NCBI RefSeq assembly: GCF_014489635.1
Contig: NZ_CP060828.1
Location: 5,574,501 to 5,638,500, forward strand
DNA: 64,000 nt
Direction of reading: 5' to 3'
From: Streptomyces roseirectus
GTDB taxonomy: Bacteria > Actinomycetota > Actinomycetes > Streptomycetales > Streptomycetaceae
In this document: piece after piece, positions 43,993 through 51,845 of the stretch
Numbering within the stretch: the stretch's first letter is position 1
How the letters are laid out: the number at the start of each line of letters is the position of its first letter
The notes under the pieces: model-generated
Seen by the model: the letters and a program-made list of their open reading frames with translations, nothing else
Database searches by the model: none
Told to the model about the DNA's origin: nothing
Made by a program: the position numbers and the translations under genes

Positions 43993-44640
43993 GTGGGGCT
44001 GAGGGTCGTCCTGGCCGAGGACAGTGTGCTGCTGCGCGACGGGCTGAGCGCGCTGCTCGCCCGGTTCGGACACGAGGTCGTCGCGGCCGTCGGGGACGCG
44101 GACGCGCTGCTCGCCGCGGTGCGCGAGGAAGCCCCCGACGTCGTCGTCACCGACGTACGGATGCCGCCCGGGTTCCAGGACGAGGGGCTGCGCGCGGCCG
44201 TCCGGCTGCGCGAGGAGCGGCCCGGTCTGCCGGTGCTGGTGCTCAGCCAGTACGTGCAGCGCGCCTACGCCGGTGACCTGCTCGACTCGGGGGACGGCGC
44301 CGGCGTCGGCTACCTCCTCAAGGACCGGGTCGGACAGGTCGAGGAGTTCGTCGCCGCGCTGACCGAGGTGGCGGGCGGCGGGACGGTCGTCGACCCCGAG
44401 GTCGTCCGGCAGTTGCTGCGCCGGCGGCGGGATCCGCTGGCTCGTCTCACCTCGCGGGAGAGGGAGGTGCTGGCGCTGATCGCCGAGGGGCGGTCCAACG
44501 CGGCGATCGCCCGTGAGCTGGTCGTCTCCGAGGCCGCGGTGGGCAAACACATCGGGTCCATCCTCGCGAAGCTGGACCTGCCGCCGGCTGAGGACGCACA
44601 TCGACGAGTGCTGGCGGTGCTGGCGTTCTTGCGGGAGTGA
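43993..44640 (+). CDS. NarL/FixJ-family response regulator
   Basis: GTG at 43993 is preceded by GGAGGGAG. The 215-residue protein has a receiver domain with Asp54 ([12 protein letters not shown]) and Lys in GYLLKDRVG, and a C-terminal LuxR-type HTH ([20 protein letters not shown] ... [20 protein letters not shown]). It forms a pair with the upstream kinase and probably activates the divergent ABC genes. Confidence 0.94.
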   Translation: MGLRVVLAEDSVLLRDGLSALLARFGHEVVAAVGDADALLAAVREEAPDVVVTDVRMPPGFQDEGLRAAVRLREERPGLPVLVLSQYVQRAYAGDLLDSGDGAGVGYLLKDRVGQVEEFVAALTEVAGGGTVVDPEVVRQLLRRRRDPLARLTSREREVLALIAEGRSNAAIARELVVSEAAVGKHIGSILAKLDLPPAEDAHRRVLAVLAFLRE

Positions 44641-44830
44641 GCGGGAGCGAGCGGGAGTAAGAAGGGGTCGCGGCGAGGGCGGCGAAAAAAATTCTGGGGA
44701 ATCCGGGGAATCGTGAACCGGTCGGCGGGGCCGGAACGATGAAGGGGTACAAGCGCGAAAAATCGGGAGCGGAGGAGACGAGGAGGCTTCGGTGAAGGCG
44801 ATGAGGCAAGCGGTGAGGACAAGGTCGGGG

Positions 44831-44870
44831 CGGACCGCCGAGGCGGAAAGAGAAAGGGGACGGCGGTCCG
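44831..44870. terminator. 10-bp stem hairpin between convergent genes
   Basis: CGGACCGCCG (44831-44840) pairs perfectly with CGGCGGTCCG (44861-44870), with a purine-rich 20-base loop. It lies between the response regulator and a convergent GNAT gene. There is no T-run; it is a candidate bidirectional terminator. The rest of this 258-bp gap is purine-rich with no gene. Confidence 0.45.
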
Positions 44871-44898
44871 GGCCGGGCATCGGCGGCGGTGCCCTCGG

Positions 44899-45375
44899 CT
44901 ACAGCGGCTTCGCGTAGCAGCGACTCGAGTCGTAGTCGCGGTAGTAGCCGAACTTCGGGCAGGGCTCGTAGCCGCTGGAGAGGTACAGGGCGATGGCCTC
45001 GGGCTGCTCGGTGCCGGTCTCCAGGATCATGCGGGTGCGGCCGGCGGCTCGGGCGTCGTCCTCCAGGGCGGCGAGGATGCGGCGGGCGAGGCCGTGGCCG
45101 CGCATCTCGCGGATGACGAACATGCGCTTGAGCTCGGCGTCGCCGTCCGAGTGGCCCTCGTCGCTGTGGTCCTGGCTGCGCCAGCCGCCGGTGGCGACGG
45201 GGCGGTCCGCGTCGTCGTAGGCGATGAGGTAGAGGCCCCGCGGCGGCTTGAAGTCGGAGGGCTCCAGGTGGGTGGCGTCGCCGCCGTCGCCGTAGCGCTC
45301 GTGGTACTCGGCCTGTACCTCGTCGTTGAGCTTGACGGCGTCGGGGTGGTCGAAGGGGACCGGGCGTATGTTCAT
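44899..45375 (-). CDS. GNAT family N-acetyltransferase
   Basis: ATG at 45375 gives MNIRPVPFDHPDAVKLNDEV and 158 residues; GTG at 45384 is an alternative. Acetyl-CoA motif A is LKRMFVIREMRGHGLARRIL, followed by ILETGTEQPEAIALYLSSGY and the C-terminal FGYYRDYDSSRCYAKPL. The sequence resembles the small actinobacterial GNATs acting on unknown amino compounds. No strong ribosome binding site precedes either start, so the mRNA may be leaderless. It is divergent from xthA. Confidence 0.87.
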   Translation of the reverse strand: MNIRPVPFDHPDAVKLNDEVQAEYHERYGDGGDATHLEPSDFKPPRGLYLIAYDDADRPVATGGWRSQDHSDEGHSDGDAELKRMFVIREMRGHGLARRILAALEDDARAAGRTRMILETGTEQPEAIALYLSSGYEPCPKFGYYRDYDSSRCYAKPL

Positions 45376-45512
45376 GCAGGTCACTGTACTTCTATGCGGA
45401 ATCGGAGGGAGGTGGTTATCCGGGCTTGGTCCAGTGTGCCGGTATCGTTCCGGCGGGCCGACCGTGACCAGGGTGAAGGGGTCACGTGGCCGCGACGTGA
45501 GAGGCGAGTCTT

Positions 45513-46316
45513 GTGCTCACTGTGACGACCGTGAACGTGAACGGGCTGCGTGCCGCCGCGAAGAAGGGCTTCGTGGAATGGCTCGCGGACACCCCCGCCG
45601 ACGTGCTGTGCCTCCAGGAGGTACGGGCCGAGGAGAAGCAGCTGCCGCAGGAGGTGCGGGCGCCGGAGGGGTGGTTCGTCGTCCACGCGCCGGCCGCGGC
45701 GAAGGGGCGGGCCGGGGTGTCCCTCTACAGCCGGCGGGAGCCTGACGCGGTGCGGGTCGGGTTCGGGTCGGAGGAGTTCGACGACAGCGGGCGGTACGTC
45801 GAGGCGGACCTGCCCGGTGTGACGGTCGTCTCCCTCTACCTGCCCTCCGGTGAGGTCGGGACGGAGCGGCAGGACGAGAAGATCCGGTTCATGGACGAGT
45901 TCCTGGTCCACCTCAAGGAGCTGCGGGTGCGGGCGGCGGCCGAGGGGCGCGAGGTCCTTGTCTGCGGCGACTGGAACATCGCCCACCAGCAGGCCGACCT
46001 CAAGAACTGGCGCGGCAACACCAAGAACTCCGGGTTCCTGCCGGAGGAGCGGGAGTGGCTGGGCGCGGTCCTCGACGAGGGGGACGGGGGGTACGTCGAC
46101 GTCGTGCGGGCCCTGCATCCCGATGTCGAGGGGCCGTACTCCTGGTGGTCCTACCGGGGGCGTGCCTTCGACAACGACACGGGGTGGCGCATCGACTACC
46201 ACCTCGCGACGCCGGGGCTCGCGGCGAAGGCGGTCAAGGGGTACGTCGAGCGTGCGGCGACGCACGGGGAGCGGTGGTCGGACCACGCGCCGGTGACGGT
46301 GGTGTACGAGGTCTGA
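45513..46316 (+). CDS. xthA: Exodeoxyribonuclease III
   Basis: GTG at 45513 gives 267 residues of the EEP nuclease fold. Catalytic motifs are TTVNVNGLRAAAKKG, LCLQEVRAEEKQLP (metal Glu), SLYLPSGEV, CGDWNIAHQQADLKNW (Asp/Asn pair), and RIDYHLATPGL with WSDHAPVTVVYE (Asp-His). It is an AP endonuclease and 3' exonuclease in base-excision repair. It appears to be monocistronic. It is followed by a 237-bp gap containing the GGGGCTGC minisatellite. Confidence 0.95.
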   Translation: MLTVTTVNVNGLRAAAKKGFVEWLADTPADVLCLQEVRAEEKQLPQEVRAPEGWFVVHAPAAAKGRAGVSLYSRREPDAVRVGFGSEEFDDSGRYVEADLPGVTVVSLYLPSGEVGTERQDEKIRFMDEFLVHLKELRVRAAAEGREVLVCGDWNIAHQQADLKNWRGNTKNSGFLPEEREWLGAVLDEGDGGYVDVVRALHPDVEGPYSWWSYRGRAFDNDTGWRIDYHLATPGLAAKAVKGYVERAATHGERWSDHAPVTVVYEV

Positions 46317-46332
46317 GGGGGGATCCTCGGCC

Positions 46333-46420
46333 GGGGCTGCGGGGCTGCGGGGCTGCGGGGCTGCGGGGCTGCGGGGCTGCGGGGCTGCGGGGCTGCGGGG
46401 CTGCGGGGCCGCGGGGCCGC
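46333..46420 (+). repeat. 8-bp minisatellite GGGGCTGC, 11 units
   Basis: Nine perfect GGGGCTGC units (46333-46404) are followed by two GGGGCCGC units (46405-46420), just after the xthA stop. Eleven G4 runs spaced by four bases on the plus strand could fold as G-quadruplexes. Nothing else is seen in the 46317-46553 gap. Confidence 0.93.
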
Positions 46421-46553
46421 GGGGCGTCCTCGCGCAGGGGGTGTTGGCTCTCCGGGGGCGGGGGACTCGTCCGCTTCGGGGGTGCCGGGGTGGCAGTTCC
46501 TTGAGGGGGGCCTCCGGAGCCTGTCTGTGTTGTGCCGCTCGCCTGGGGTGCCG

Positions 46554-47216
46554 TCAGTCCGGCGGGCGTAGGTGGCGGTCGAGGGAGAGGGAGAGTTCTG
46601 CTTCGAAGATGGCCTTGGCGAGGGGGCGGAGGCGGGGGAGTTGGGAAGGGGGGAGGTGGTGGAGGAGGGTGGTGGTGAAGAGGTCGGCGAGGGCGTCGGT
46701 GTGGGCGCGGACCTGGTGGGCGGTGGCGAGGATGGCGGAGAGGGGGATGCCTTCGCGGACGAGGGTGGAGGAGACGTCGAGGAGGCGGCGGCTGATGTGG
46801 ACGATCTCGTCGCCGTCGGTGCCGAGGTAGCCGAGGGAGAGGGCGGCGGCCAGGTTCTCGGGGGTGGCCTGGCCCTCGAAGCGGGCGGCCAGTTCCTCGG
46901 GGGTGAGGTGGACGGGCTCTTCCTCGGTGGGGGCGACGCCGAGGAGGTCGGCGACGTCGCGGCCGTGGTCGAGGGCTTCGGCGAGTTCGGCGATGCCGTT
47001 GAGGGTGTGGCCGCGTTCGAGGAGGGCGGCGATGGTGCGCAGGCGGGCGAGGTGGTGGTCGTCGTACCAGGCGATGCGGCCCTCGCGGCGGGGCGGGGCG
47101 AGGAGTTTGCGTTCGCGGTAGAAGCGCAGTGTGCGCACGGTGATGCCGGCGAGGGAGGCCAGCTCCTCCATCCGGTATTCGCGCTTCACCGAGGTCTCGT
47201 CCTGACTGTCCGCCAC
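46554..47216 (-). CDS. MerR-family transcriptional regulator
   Basis: GTG at 47216 gives 220 residues. The HTH is EYRMEELASLAGITVRTLRF with the wing YRERKLLAPPRREGRIAWYD, standard MerR. The C-terminal about 130 residues form a helical effector domain without metal-binding Cys. It is divergent from the monooxygenase operon, with two TACCGnCGGTA-like operators between. It probably regulates that operon in response to a hydrophobic ligand; the ligand is unknown. Confidence 0.9.
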   Translation of the reverse strand: MADSQDETSVKREYRMEELASLAGITVRTLRFYRERKLLAPPRREGRIAWYDDHHLARLRTIAALLERGHTLNGIAELAEALDHGRDVADLLGVAPTEEEPVHLTPEELAARFEGQATPENLAAALSLGYLGTDGDEIVHISRRLLDVSSTLVREGIPLSAILATAHQVRAHTDALADLFTTTLLHHLPPSQLPRLRPLAKAIFEAELSLSLDRHLRPPD

Positions 47217-47234
47217 GCCCCGAACTGTATGTCG

Positions 47235-47277
47235 TACCGCCGGTAACTTTCCTCCGTGCGACCCCTACCCATCGGTA
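47235..47277. promoter_or_regulatory. Two dyads TACCGCCGGTA and TACCCATCGGTA
   Basis: The dyads (47235-47245 and 47266-47277) have centres about 31 bp apart, three helical turns. They lie between the MerR gene and the monooxygenase gene. They are likely binding sites of the MerR protein on one DNA face. Confidence 0.6.
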
Positions 47278-47344
47278 AGGCGCTGCTCTACAGTCCGACT
47301 GTGCCAGTGATTACTGGCGCGGTCGCGCGAAGGAGGGCGTCTTC

Positions 47345-48913
47345 ATGGCTGGACGCGAGCATGTGAGGGTGGCGGTGATCGGGTCCGGGTTCGGCGGGCT
47401 CGGGGCCGCCGTGCGGTTGCGGCGTGAAGGGATCACCGACTTCGTGGTCCTGGAGCGGGCCGACAGCGTGGGCGGCACCTGGCGGGACAACAGTTATCCG
47501 GGCTGCGCCTGCGATGTGCCGTCGCACCTGTACTCCTTCTCCTTCGCGCCCAACCCCGAGTGGCCGCGCGTCTTCTCCGGGCAGGGCCACATCCGGGCCT
47601 ACCTGGAGAAGGTCGCGGACGTCTTCGGGATCCGGCCGCATCTGCGGTTCGGGGCCGAGGTGAAGCGGATGGAGTGGGACGGGCGGCGGCTGCGCTGGGA
47701 CATCGAGACCGCCGCCGGGGAGTTCTCCGCCGACATGGTGGTCTCGGCGACCGGGCCGCTGTCCGACCCGAAGGTGCCCGACGTCCCCGGCCTGGAGACG
47801 TTCCCGGGTGAGGTGTTCCACTCCGCGCGCTGGAACCACGACTACGACCTGCGCGGCAAGCGGGTCGCCGTGATCGGGACGGGCGCGTCGGCGATCCAGA
47901 TCGTGCCGGCGATCCAGCCGCTCGTCTCCGGACTGACGCTGTTCCAGCGGACCCCGGCGTGGGTCATGCCGCGCGTGGACCGGGCGATCAGCGGCGTCGA
48001 ACGCGCGGTGCACCGCAAGCTGCCGTTCACGACGCAGGCCAGGCGCGGACTGCTGTGGGGCATCAGGGAGTTGCAGGTCCAGGCGTTCACCAAGCACCCC
48101 AACCAGCTCGGTCTCGTCGAGAAGTTGGCCAAGGCAAACATCGCCAAGTCCATCAAGGACCCTGCGCTGAAAGCCAAGTTGACGCCCGACTACCGCATCG
48201 GCTGCAAGCGGATCCTGCTGTCCAGCGCCTACTACCCGGCGCTCGCGCGGCCCAACGTGGACGTCGTCGCGAGCGGCCTGAGCGAGATCCGCGGGTCGAC
48301 GCTGGTCGCCGCCGACGGCAGCACGGCCGAGGTCGACGCGATCGTCTTCGGCACCGGCTTCCACGTCACCGACATGCCGATCGCCGACCGCGTCGTCGGG
48401 GTGAACGGCCGTACGCTCGCGGAGAGTTGGGGCGAGAGCGGCATGGAGTCGCTGCGCGGCGCGGCGGTGGCCGGGTTCCCCAACTGGATGACGGTCATCG
48501 GGCCCAACACGGGCCTCGGCAACTCCTCGATGATCCTGATGATCGAGTCGCAGCTCAACTACATGGCCGACTACCTGCGCCAACTCGACGTCCTGGGCGG
48601 CAAGGTGGCCCTCGACGCCCGCTCCAGCGCCGTGCACCGCTGGAATCGGCGCGTGCAGGACCGCATGGAGCGGACCGTCTGGAACACGGGCGGCTGCGTC
48701 AGCTGGTACCTCGACGAGCGGGGCCGCAACACGACCGTCTGGCCCGGCACGACCAGCGAGTTCCGCCGCGCCACCCGACGCGTCGACCTCGCGGAGTACG
48801 ACGTGCTGAGGGCGCCCGGCCCGCAGCAGCACAACTCCCAGCAGGACAACTCCCAGCAGGACAACTCCCTGGAGAACAAGGCGAGTCGCGACGTCGACGA
48901 GGTGGCCGCATGA
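47345..48913 (+). CDS. Flavin-containing Baeyer-Villiger-type monooxygenase
   Basis: The 522-residue class B flavoprotein has the FAD motif VIGSGFGGLGAA at residues 11-22, the Baeyer-Villiger fingerprint FPGEVFHSARW at 153-163 (FxGxxxHxxxW) and the NADPH motif VIGTGASAIQIVP just after. It should oxidise a ketone or aldehyde to an ester or lactone with NADPH and oxygen. The C-terminus carries a short Gln/Asn/Ser repeat (NSQQDNSQQDNS), absent from relatives I recall. ATG at 47345 follows GGAGG. Its stop overlaps the hydrolase start (ATGA). The order monooxygenase-hydrolase-SDR resembles the mycobacterial mymA operon. Confidence 0.9.
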   Translation: MAGREHVRVAVIGSGFGGLGAAVRLRREGITDFVVLERADSVGGTWRDNSYPGCACDVPSHLYSFSFAPNPEWPRVFSGQGHIRAYLEKVADVFGIRPHLRFGAEVKRMEWDGRRLRWDIETAAGEFSADMVVSATGPLSDPKVPDVPGLETFPGEVFHSARWNHDYDLRGKRVAVIGTGASAIQIVPAIQPLVSGLTLFQRTPAWVMPRVDRAISGVERAVHRKLPFTTQARRGLLWGIRELQVQAFTKHPNQLGLVEKLAKANIAKSIKDPALKAKLTPDYRIGCKRILLSSAYYPALARPNVDVVASGLSEIRGSTLVAADGSTAEVDAIVFGTGFHVTDMPIADRVVGVNGRTLAESWGESGMESLRGAAVAGFPNWMTVIGPNTGLGNSSMILMIESQLNYMADYLRQLDVLGGKVALDARSSAVHRWNRRVQDRMERTVWNTGGCVSWYLDERGRNTTVWPGTTSEFRRATRRVDLAEYDVLRAPGPQQHNSQQDNSQQDNSLENKASRDVDEVAA

Positions 48914-49776
48914 GAACGCTCACCGCCACCTCGCGCGACGGCTCCCCGCTCCACGTCGAGATCCACGGCCCCGAGACCGCGCCCGCCGTCGTCCTCGTGC
49001 ACGGCTGGACCTGCTCAACCGCCTTCTGGGCGGCCCAGATCGACGGCTTGAAGCGCGATCACCGCGTCATCGCCTACGACTTGCGCGGCCACGGACGCAC
49101 CCCCGCGAGTCCTGTGTCCAGCACGGAGGCGCTGGCCGACGACCTCGAAGCGGTGCTGCTCGCCACCCTCGCGCCGGGCGAGAAGGCGGTGGTCGCCGGT
49201 CACTCGATGGGCGGCATGACCGTGATGGCGGCGGCCGGGCGGCCCGCGTTCGAGGCGCACGTCGCGGCAACTCTGCTGTGCAGCACGGGGAGTTCACGAC
49301 TGGTCGCCGAGTCGACGGTCGTCCCCATCGGGCCGGGGCGGGTGCGGACCTGGCTCACCGGGAAGATCCTCGGGTCGAAGGCGCCGCTCGGGCCGGTCAC
49401 CCCCGTCGGCAAGCGGATCCTCAAGTACGCGACCATGGGCCCCGGTTCGGCCCCGGAAGCGGTCGAGGCGTGCGCGCGGATCGTGCACGCCTGCCCCCGG
49501 AAGGTGCGCCACGACTGGTCCGTCGTCCTCGAATCGATCGAACTCGGCGACCAGCTCGCCCGGTTGAGGGTCCCGACGGCCGTCGTCGCCGGTGCCGCCG
49601 ACCGGCTCACCCCGCCCGCGCACGCCCGGGAGATCGCCGCCGCGCTGCCCAACTGCCTCGGCCTCACCGAGCTGTTCGGGGTCGGCCATATGACGCCCGT
49701 CGAGGCGCCGGATCTGGTGACCGCGCGGATACGTGAACTAGCCACCACCTACAGTCAGTTGAAGGAGGGCGCATGA
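48910..49776 (+). CDS. Alpha/beta-fold hydrolase
   Basis: The 288-residue protein has the oxyanion segment VVLVHGWTCSTAFW, the nucleophile elbow GHSMGGMT, the catalytic Asp region VVAGAADRLTPP and the His in GVGHMTPVEAPDL. In the operon it probably hydrolyses the ester or lactone made by the monooxygenase. Both ends overlap its neighbours by ATGA, so the three genes are translationally coupled. Confidence 0.9.
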   Translation: MRTLTATSRDGSPLHVEIHGPETAPAVVLVHGWTCSTAFWAAQIDGLKRDHRVIAYDLRGHGRTPASPVSSTEALADDLEAVLLATLAPGEKAVVAGHSMGGMTVMAAAGRPAFEAHVAATLLCSTGSSRLVAESTVVPIGPGRVRTWLTGKILGSKAPLGPVTPVGKRILKYATMGPGSAPEAVEACARIVHACPRKVRHDWSVVLESIELGDQLARLRVPTAVVAGAADRLTPPAHAREIAAALPNCLGLTELFGVGHMTPVEAPDLVTARIRELATTYSQLKEGA

Positions 49777-50660
49777 GCAAGGTGAGCCTGGACGGACAGG
49801 TCGCCGTCATCACCGGGGCCGCGCGCGGTGTCGGTGAACTGCTCGCACGGAAGCTCTCCGCGCGCGGGGCGACCGTCGCGCTCGTCGGACTTGAGCCCGA
49901 GGCGCTGAAGGAGGTCGCCGAGAAACTGCACGGCGACAGCGGCCACTGGTACGCCGACGTCACCGACCAGGACGCCATGAACCGGGTCGCCGCCGAGGTG
50001 AAGGAGCGGTTCGGGAAGGTCGACGTCGTCGTCGCCAACGCGGGCGTCGCCGCCGGGGGCACCTTCCTCGACTCCGACCCCGACGCGTGGCGGCGCGTCA
50101 TCGAGGTCAACCTCATCGGCTCCGCCGTCACCGCCCGCGCCTTCCTGCCCGTCCTCATGGAGAGCCGCGGCTACCTCCTCCAGATCGCCTCCCTCGCCGC
50201 GCTCACCCCCGCGCCGATGATGAGCGCGTACTGCGCGTCCAAGTCGGGCGTCGAGGCGTATGCGCACAGCCTGCGCGCCGAGGTCGGCTACCGGGGGGTG
50301 CGCGTCGGCGTCGGCTACCTCTCCTGGACCGACACCGACATGGTCCGCGGCGCCGACCAGAACGACGTCATGCGGGAGTTGCGCCAGCGGCTGCCCTGGC
50401 CCGCGAACAAGACGTACCCTCTCGGGCCCGCCGTCGAGCGCATCGCCGACGGCATCGAACGCCGGGCCACCCATGTCTACGGGCAGTGGTGGCTGCGGGG
50501 GATGCAGGGTGTACGGGGTTACCTCCCCGGGGTGATCGGCGCGGTCGGCGTCCGCGAGATGCGCCGGGTCGCACCCCGGCTGGCCGGGATGAGTACGGGG
50601 CTGGTGGGGGCGGGCGGGTCCGCCGACGAGGCGGTCAGGGCGGCGGTACGGGAGGGGTGA
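49773..50660 (+). CDS. Short-chain dehydrogenase/reductase
   Basis: The 295-residue SDR shows the NAD(P) motif TGAARGVGELLA, NAGVAAGG, the Ser-Tyr-Lys catalytic set (IASLAAL and YCASK) and a C-terminal extension (WWLRGMQGVRGYLPGVIGAV) typical of membrane-associated SadH-like dehydrogenases. It may oxidise an alcohol to the ketone substrate of the monooxygenase. It is the last gene of the MerR-controlled operon. Its start overlaps the hydrolase stop. Confidence 0.9.
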   Translation: MSKVSLDGQVAVITGAARGVGELLARKLSARGATVALVGLEPEALKEVAEKLHGDSGHWYADVTDQDAMNRVAAEVKERFGKVDVVVANAGVAAGGTFLDSDPDAWRRVIEVNLIGSAVTARAFLPVLMESRGYLLQIASLAALTPAPMMSAYCASKSGVEAYAHSLRAEVGYRGVRVGVGYLSWTDTDMVRGADQNDVMRELRQRLPWPANKTYPLGPAVERIADGIERRATHVYGQWWLRGMQGVRGYLPGVIGAVGVREMRRVAPRLAGMSTGLVGAGGSADEAVRAAVREG

Positions 50661-50714
50661 AGGGGAGGGGGACGGGAGGGTGAGGGGCGGGCGTACGCCG
50701 CTGGGGGTAGGGGG

Positions 50715-50793
50715 GCTACGGGTATGACGGGGACGGGGTGGCGCGCCTCGTGCGTAGAACCGCTGCCCCGCGTCCGCACGTCATACCCGTAGC
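50715..50793. repeat. 15-bp perfect inverted repeat
   Basis: GCTACGGGTATGACG (50715-50729) pairs with CGTCATACCCGTAGC (50779-50793) over a 49-base loop that can pair further (GGACGGGG with CCCCGCGTCC). It follows the SDR gene and precedes the kinase-like gene, so it may be an operon terminator or a leader structure. Confidence 0.7.
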
Positions 50794-50829
50794 ACCCGTA
50801 GCACCCGTAGCACCCGTAGCACCCGTAGC
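50785..50829 (+). repeat. 9-bp tandem repeat ACCCGTAGC, five copies
   Basis: Five perfect units follow each other, the first lying within the right arm of the inverted repeat. A sixth is truncated (ACCCGC). The array is in the 5' untranslated region of the APH-like gene. Confidence 0.92.
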
Positions 50830-50869
50830 ACCCGCACCGCCCCACAGCACCGCCCACCCCGGAGCCCCC

Positions 50870-51760
50870 ATGCAGCGCACCGACACCGACGAACCCTTCG
50901 TCCGTGCCCTCCTCCGCGACCAGCACCCCGACCTCGCGGACCTTCCCATCCGCCCGGTCGCCGGCGGCTGGGGCAATCAACTCTGGCGGGTGAGCGGGGA
51001 GTTGGCGGTGCGGCTGCCGATGACGCAGGACGCGCCCGAACTGCTGGCCAACGAGTTCCGCTGGCTGCCGCAGCTGGCCGGCCGGCTGCCGCTGCCCGTG
51101 CCGACGCCGTTGCGGTTCAGCGAGCCGAGCGAACGGTTCCCCCGGCCGTGGACGGTCGTGAAGTGGGTGCCGGGCGAGCCGGCGGACGGGGCCGAGATCA
51201 CCGAGGTGGCCCGCTCGGCGGACGTCCTCGCCGGGTTCCTGCGGGCCCTGCACCGGCCGGCGCCGGACGACGCGCCCGTCAACCCCCGCCGCTGCGGCGA
51301 CCTGGCCCCGCTCACCGAGTCGTTCGAGGGCGGGCTGAAGAGCCTGGTCGACGACGCCGACGCGCCCCGGCTGCGGGACGTGTGGAAGCGGGCGGTGGCG
51401 GCGCCGCGCTGGGGCGGGCCGCCGGTCTGGGTGCACGTCGATCTCCACCCCGCCAACGCCCTCGTCACGGACGGCGTGCTCTCCGGCGTCATCGACTTCG
51501 GCGACATGGGTGCGGGGGATCCGGCCGCCGATGTCGCCGCCGCCTGGAAGCTGTTGCCCGAGGGCGGGGCGGACGGGTTCCTGCGCGCGTACGGGGACGC
51601 CGACGAGGCGATGGTCCACCGGGCGCAGGGGTGGGCCGTGCTGTCGGCGTTCGGCCTGCTCAGCGTCGGCCGGGCGTGGGAACAGGGGCTGCCCGGCGGC
51701 CAGCCGACATGGGGGAGGGCGGGACGCCGGACGCTGGAGAGGGTGCTGGCGCACGGGTAG
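50870..51760 (+). CDS. Aminoglycoside phosphotransferase (APH) family kinase
   Basis: ATG at 50870 has GGAG five bases upstream; the frame is open further upstream, but only through the repeat array (VAPVAPVAP). The 296 residues match the APH fold: nucleotide loop VAGGWGNQLWRV, the catalytic block VWVHVDLHPANALVTDGVLS with the Brenner Asp, and VIDFGDMGAGDPAADVAAAW with the metal Asp. Family members phosphorylate aminoglycosides, macrolides, choline or other small alcohols. The substrate is not identifiable. Confidence 0.87.
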   Translation: MQRTDTDEPFVRALLRDQHPDLADLPIRPVAGGWGNQLWRVSGELAVRLPMTQDAPELLANEFRWLPQLAGRLPLPVPTPLRFSEPSERFPRPWTVVKWVPGEPADGAEITEVARSADVLAGFLRALHRPAPDDAPVNPRRCGDLAPLTESFEGGLKSLVDDADAPRLRDVWKRAVAAPRWGGPPVWVHVDLHPANALVTDGVLSGVIDFGDMGAGDPAADVAAAWKLLPEGGADGFLRAYGDADEAMVHRAQGWAVLSAFGLLSVGRAWEQGLPGGQPTWGRAGRRTLERVLAHG

Positions 51761-51786
51761 GGGGGCGCGGGTATTACGGGTTTCAC

Positions 51787-51845
51787 GTACCCCTCATGAG
51801 CTACCCCTCATGAGCTACCCCTCATGAGCTATCCCTCCCGAACTA
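51787..51845. repeat. 14-bp tandem repeat CTACCCCTCATGAG
   Basis: Three near-perfect units (51787, 51801, 51815) are followed by two decayed ones running into the stop codon of the tricorn gene. CTCATGAG inside the unit is palindromic. The array lies between convergent genes. Confidence 0.88.

Noticed and set aside
44690..44725. A second SigR-like promoter (GGGAAT ... GTCGG)
   Set aside because: The -10 reads GTC instead of GTT, and the only gene downstream on that strand is the distant xthA, beyond a convergent gene.
46333..46420. Possible CRISPR array
   Set aside because: Units are contiguous 8-mers with no spacers and no cas genes; it is a minisatellite. The same applies to the arrays at 50785 and 51787.
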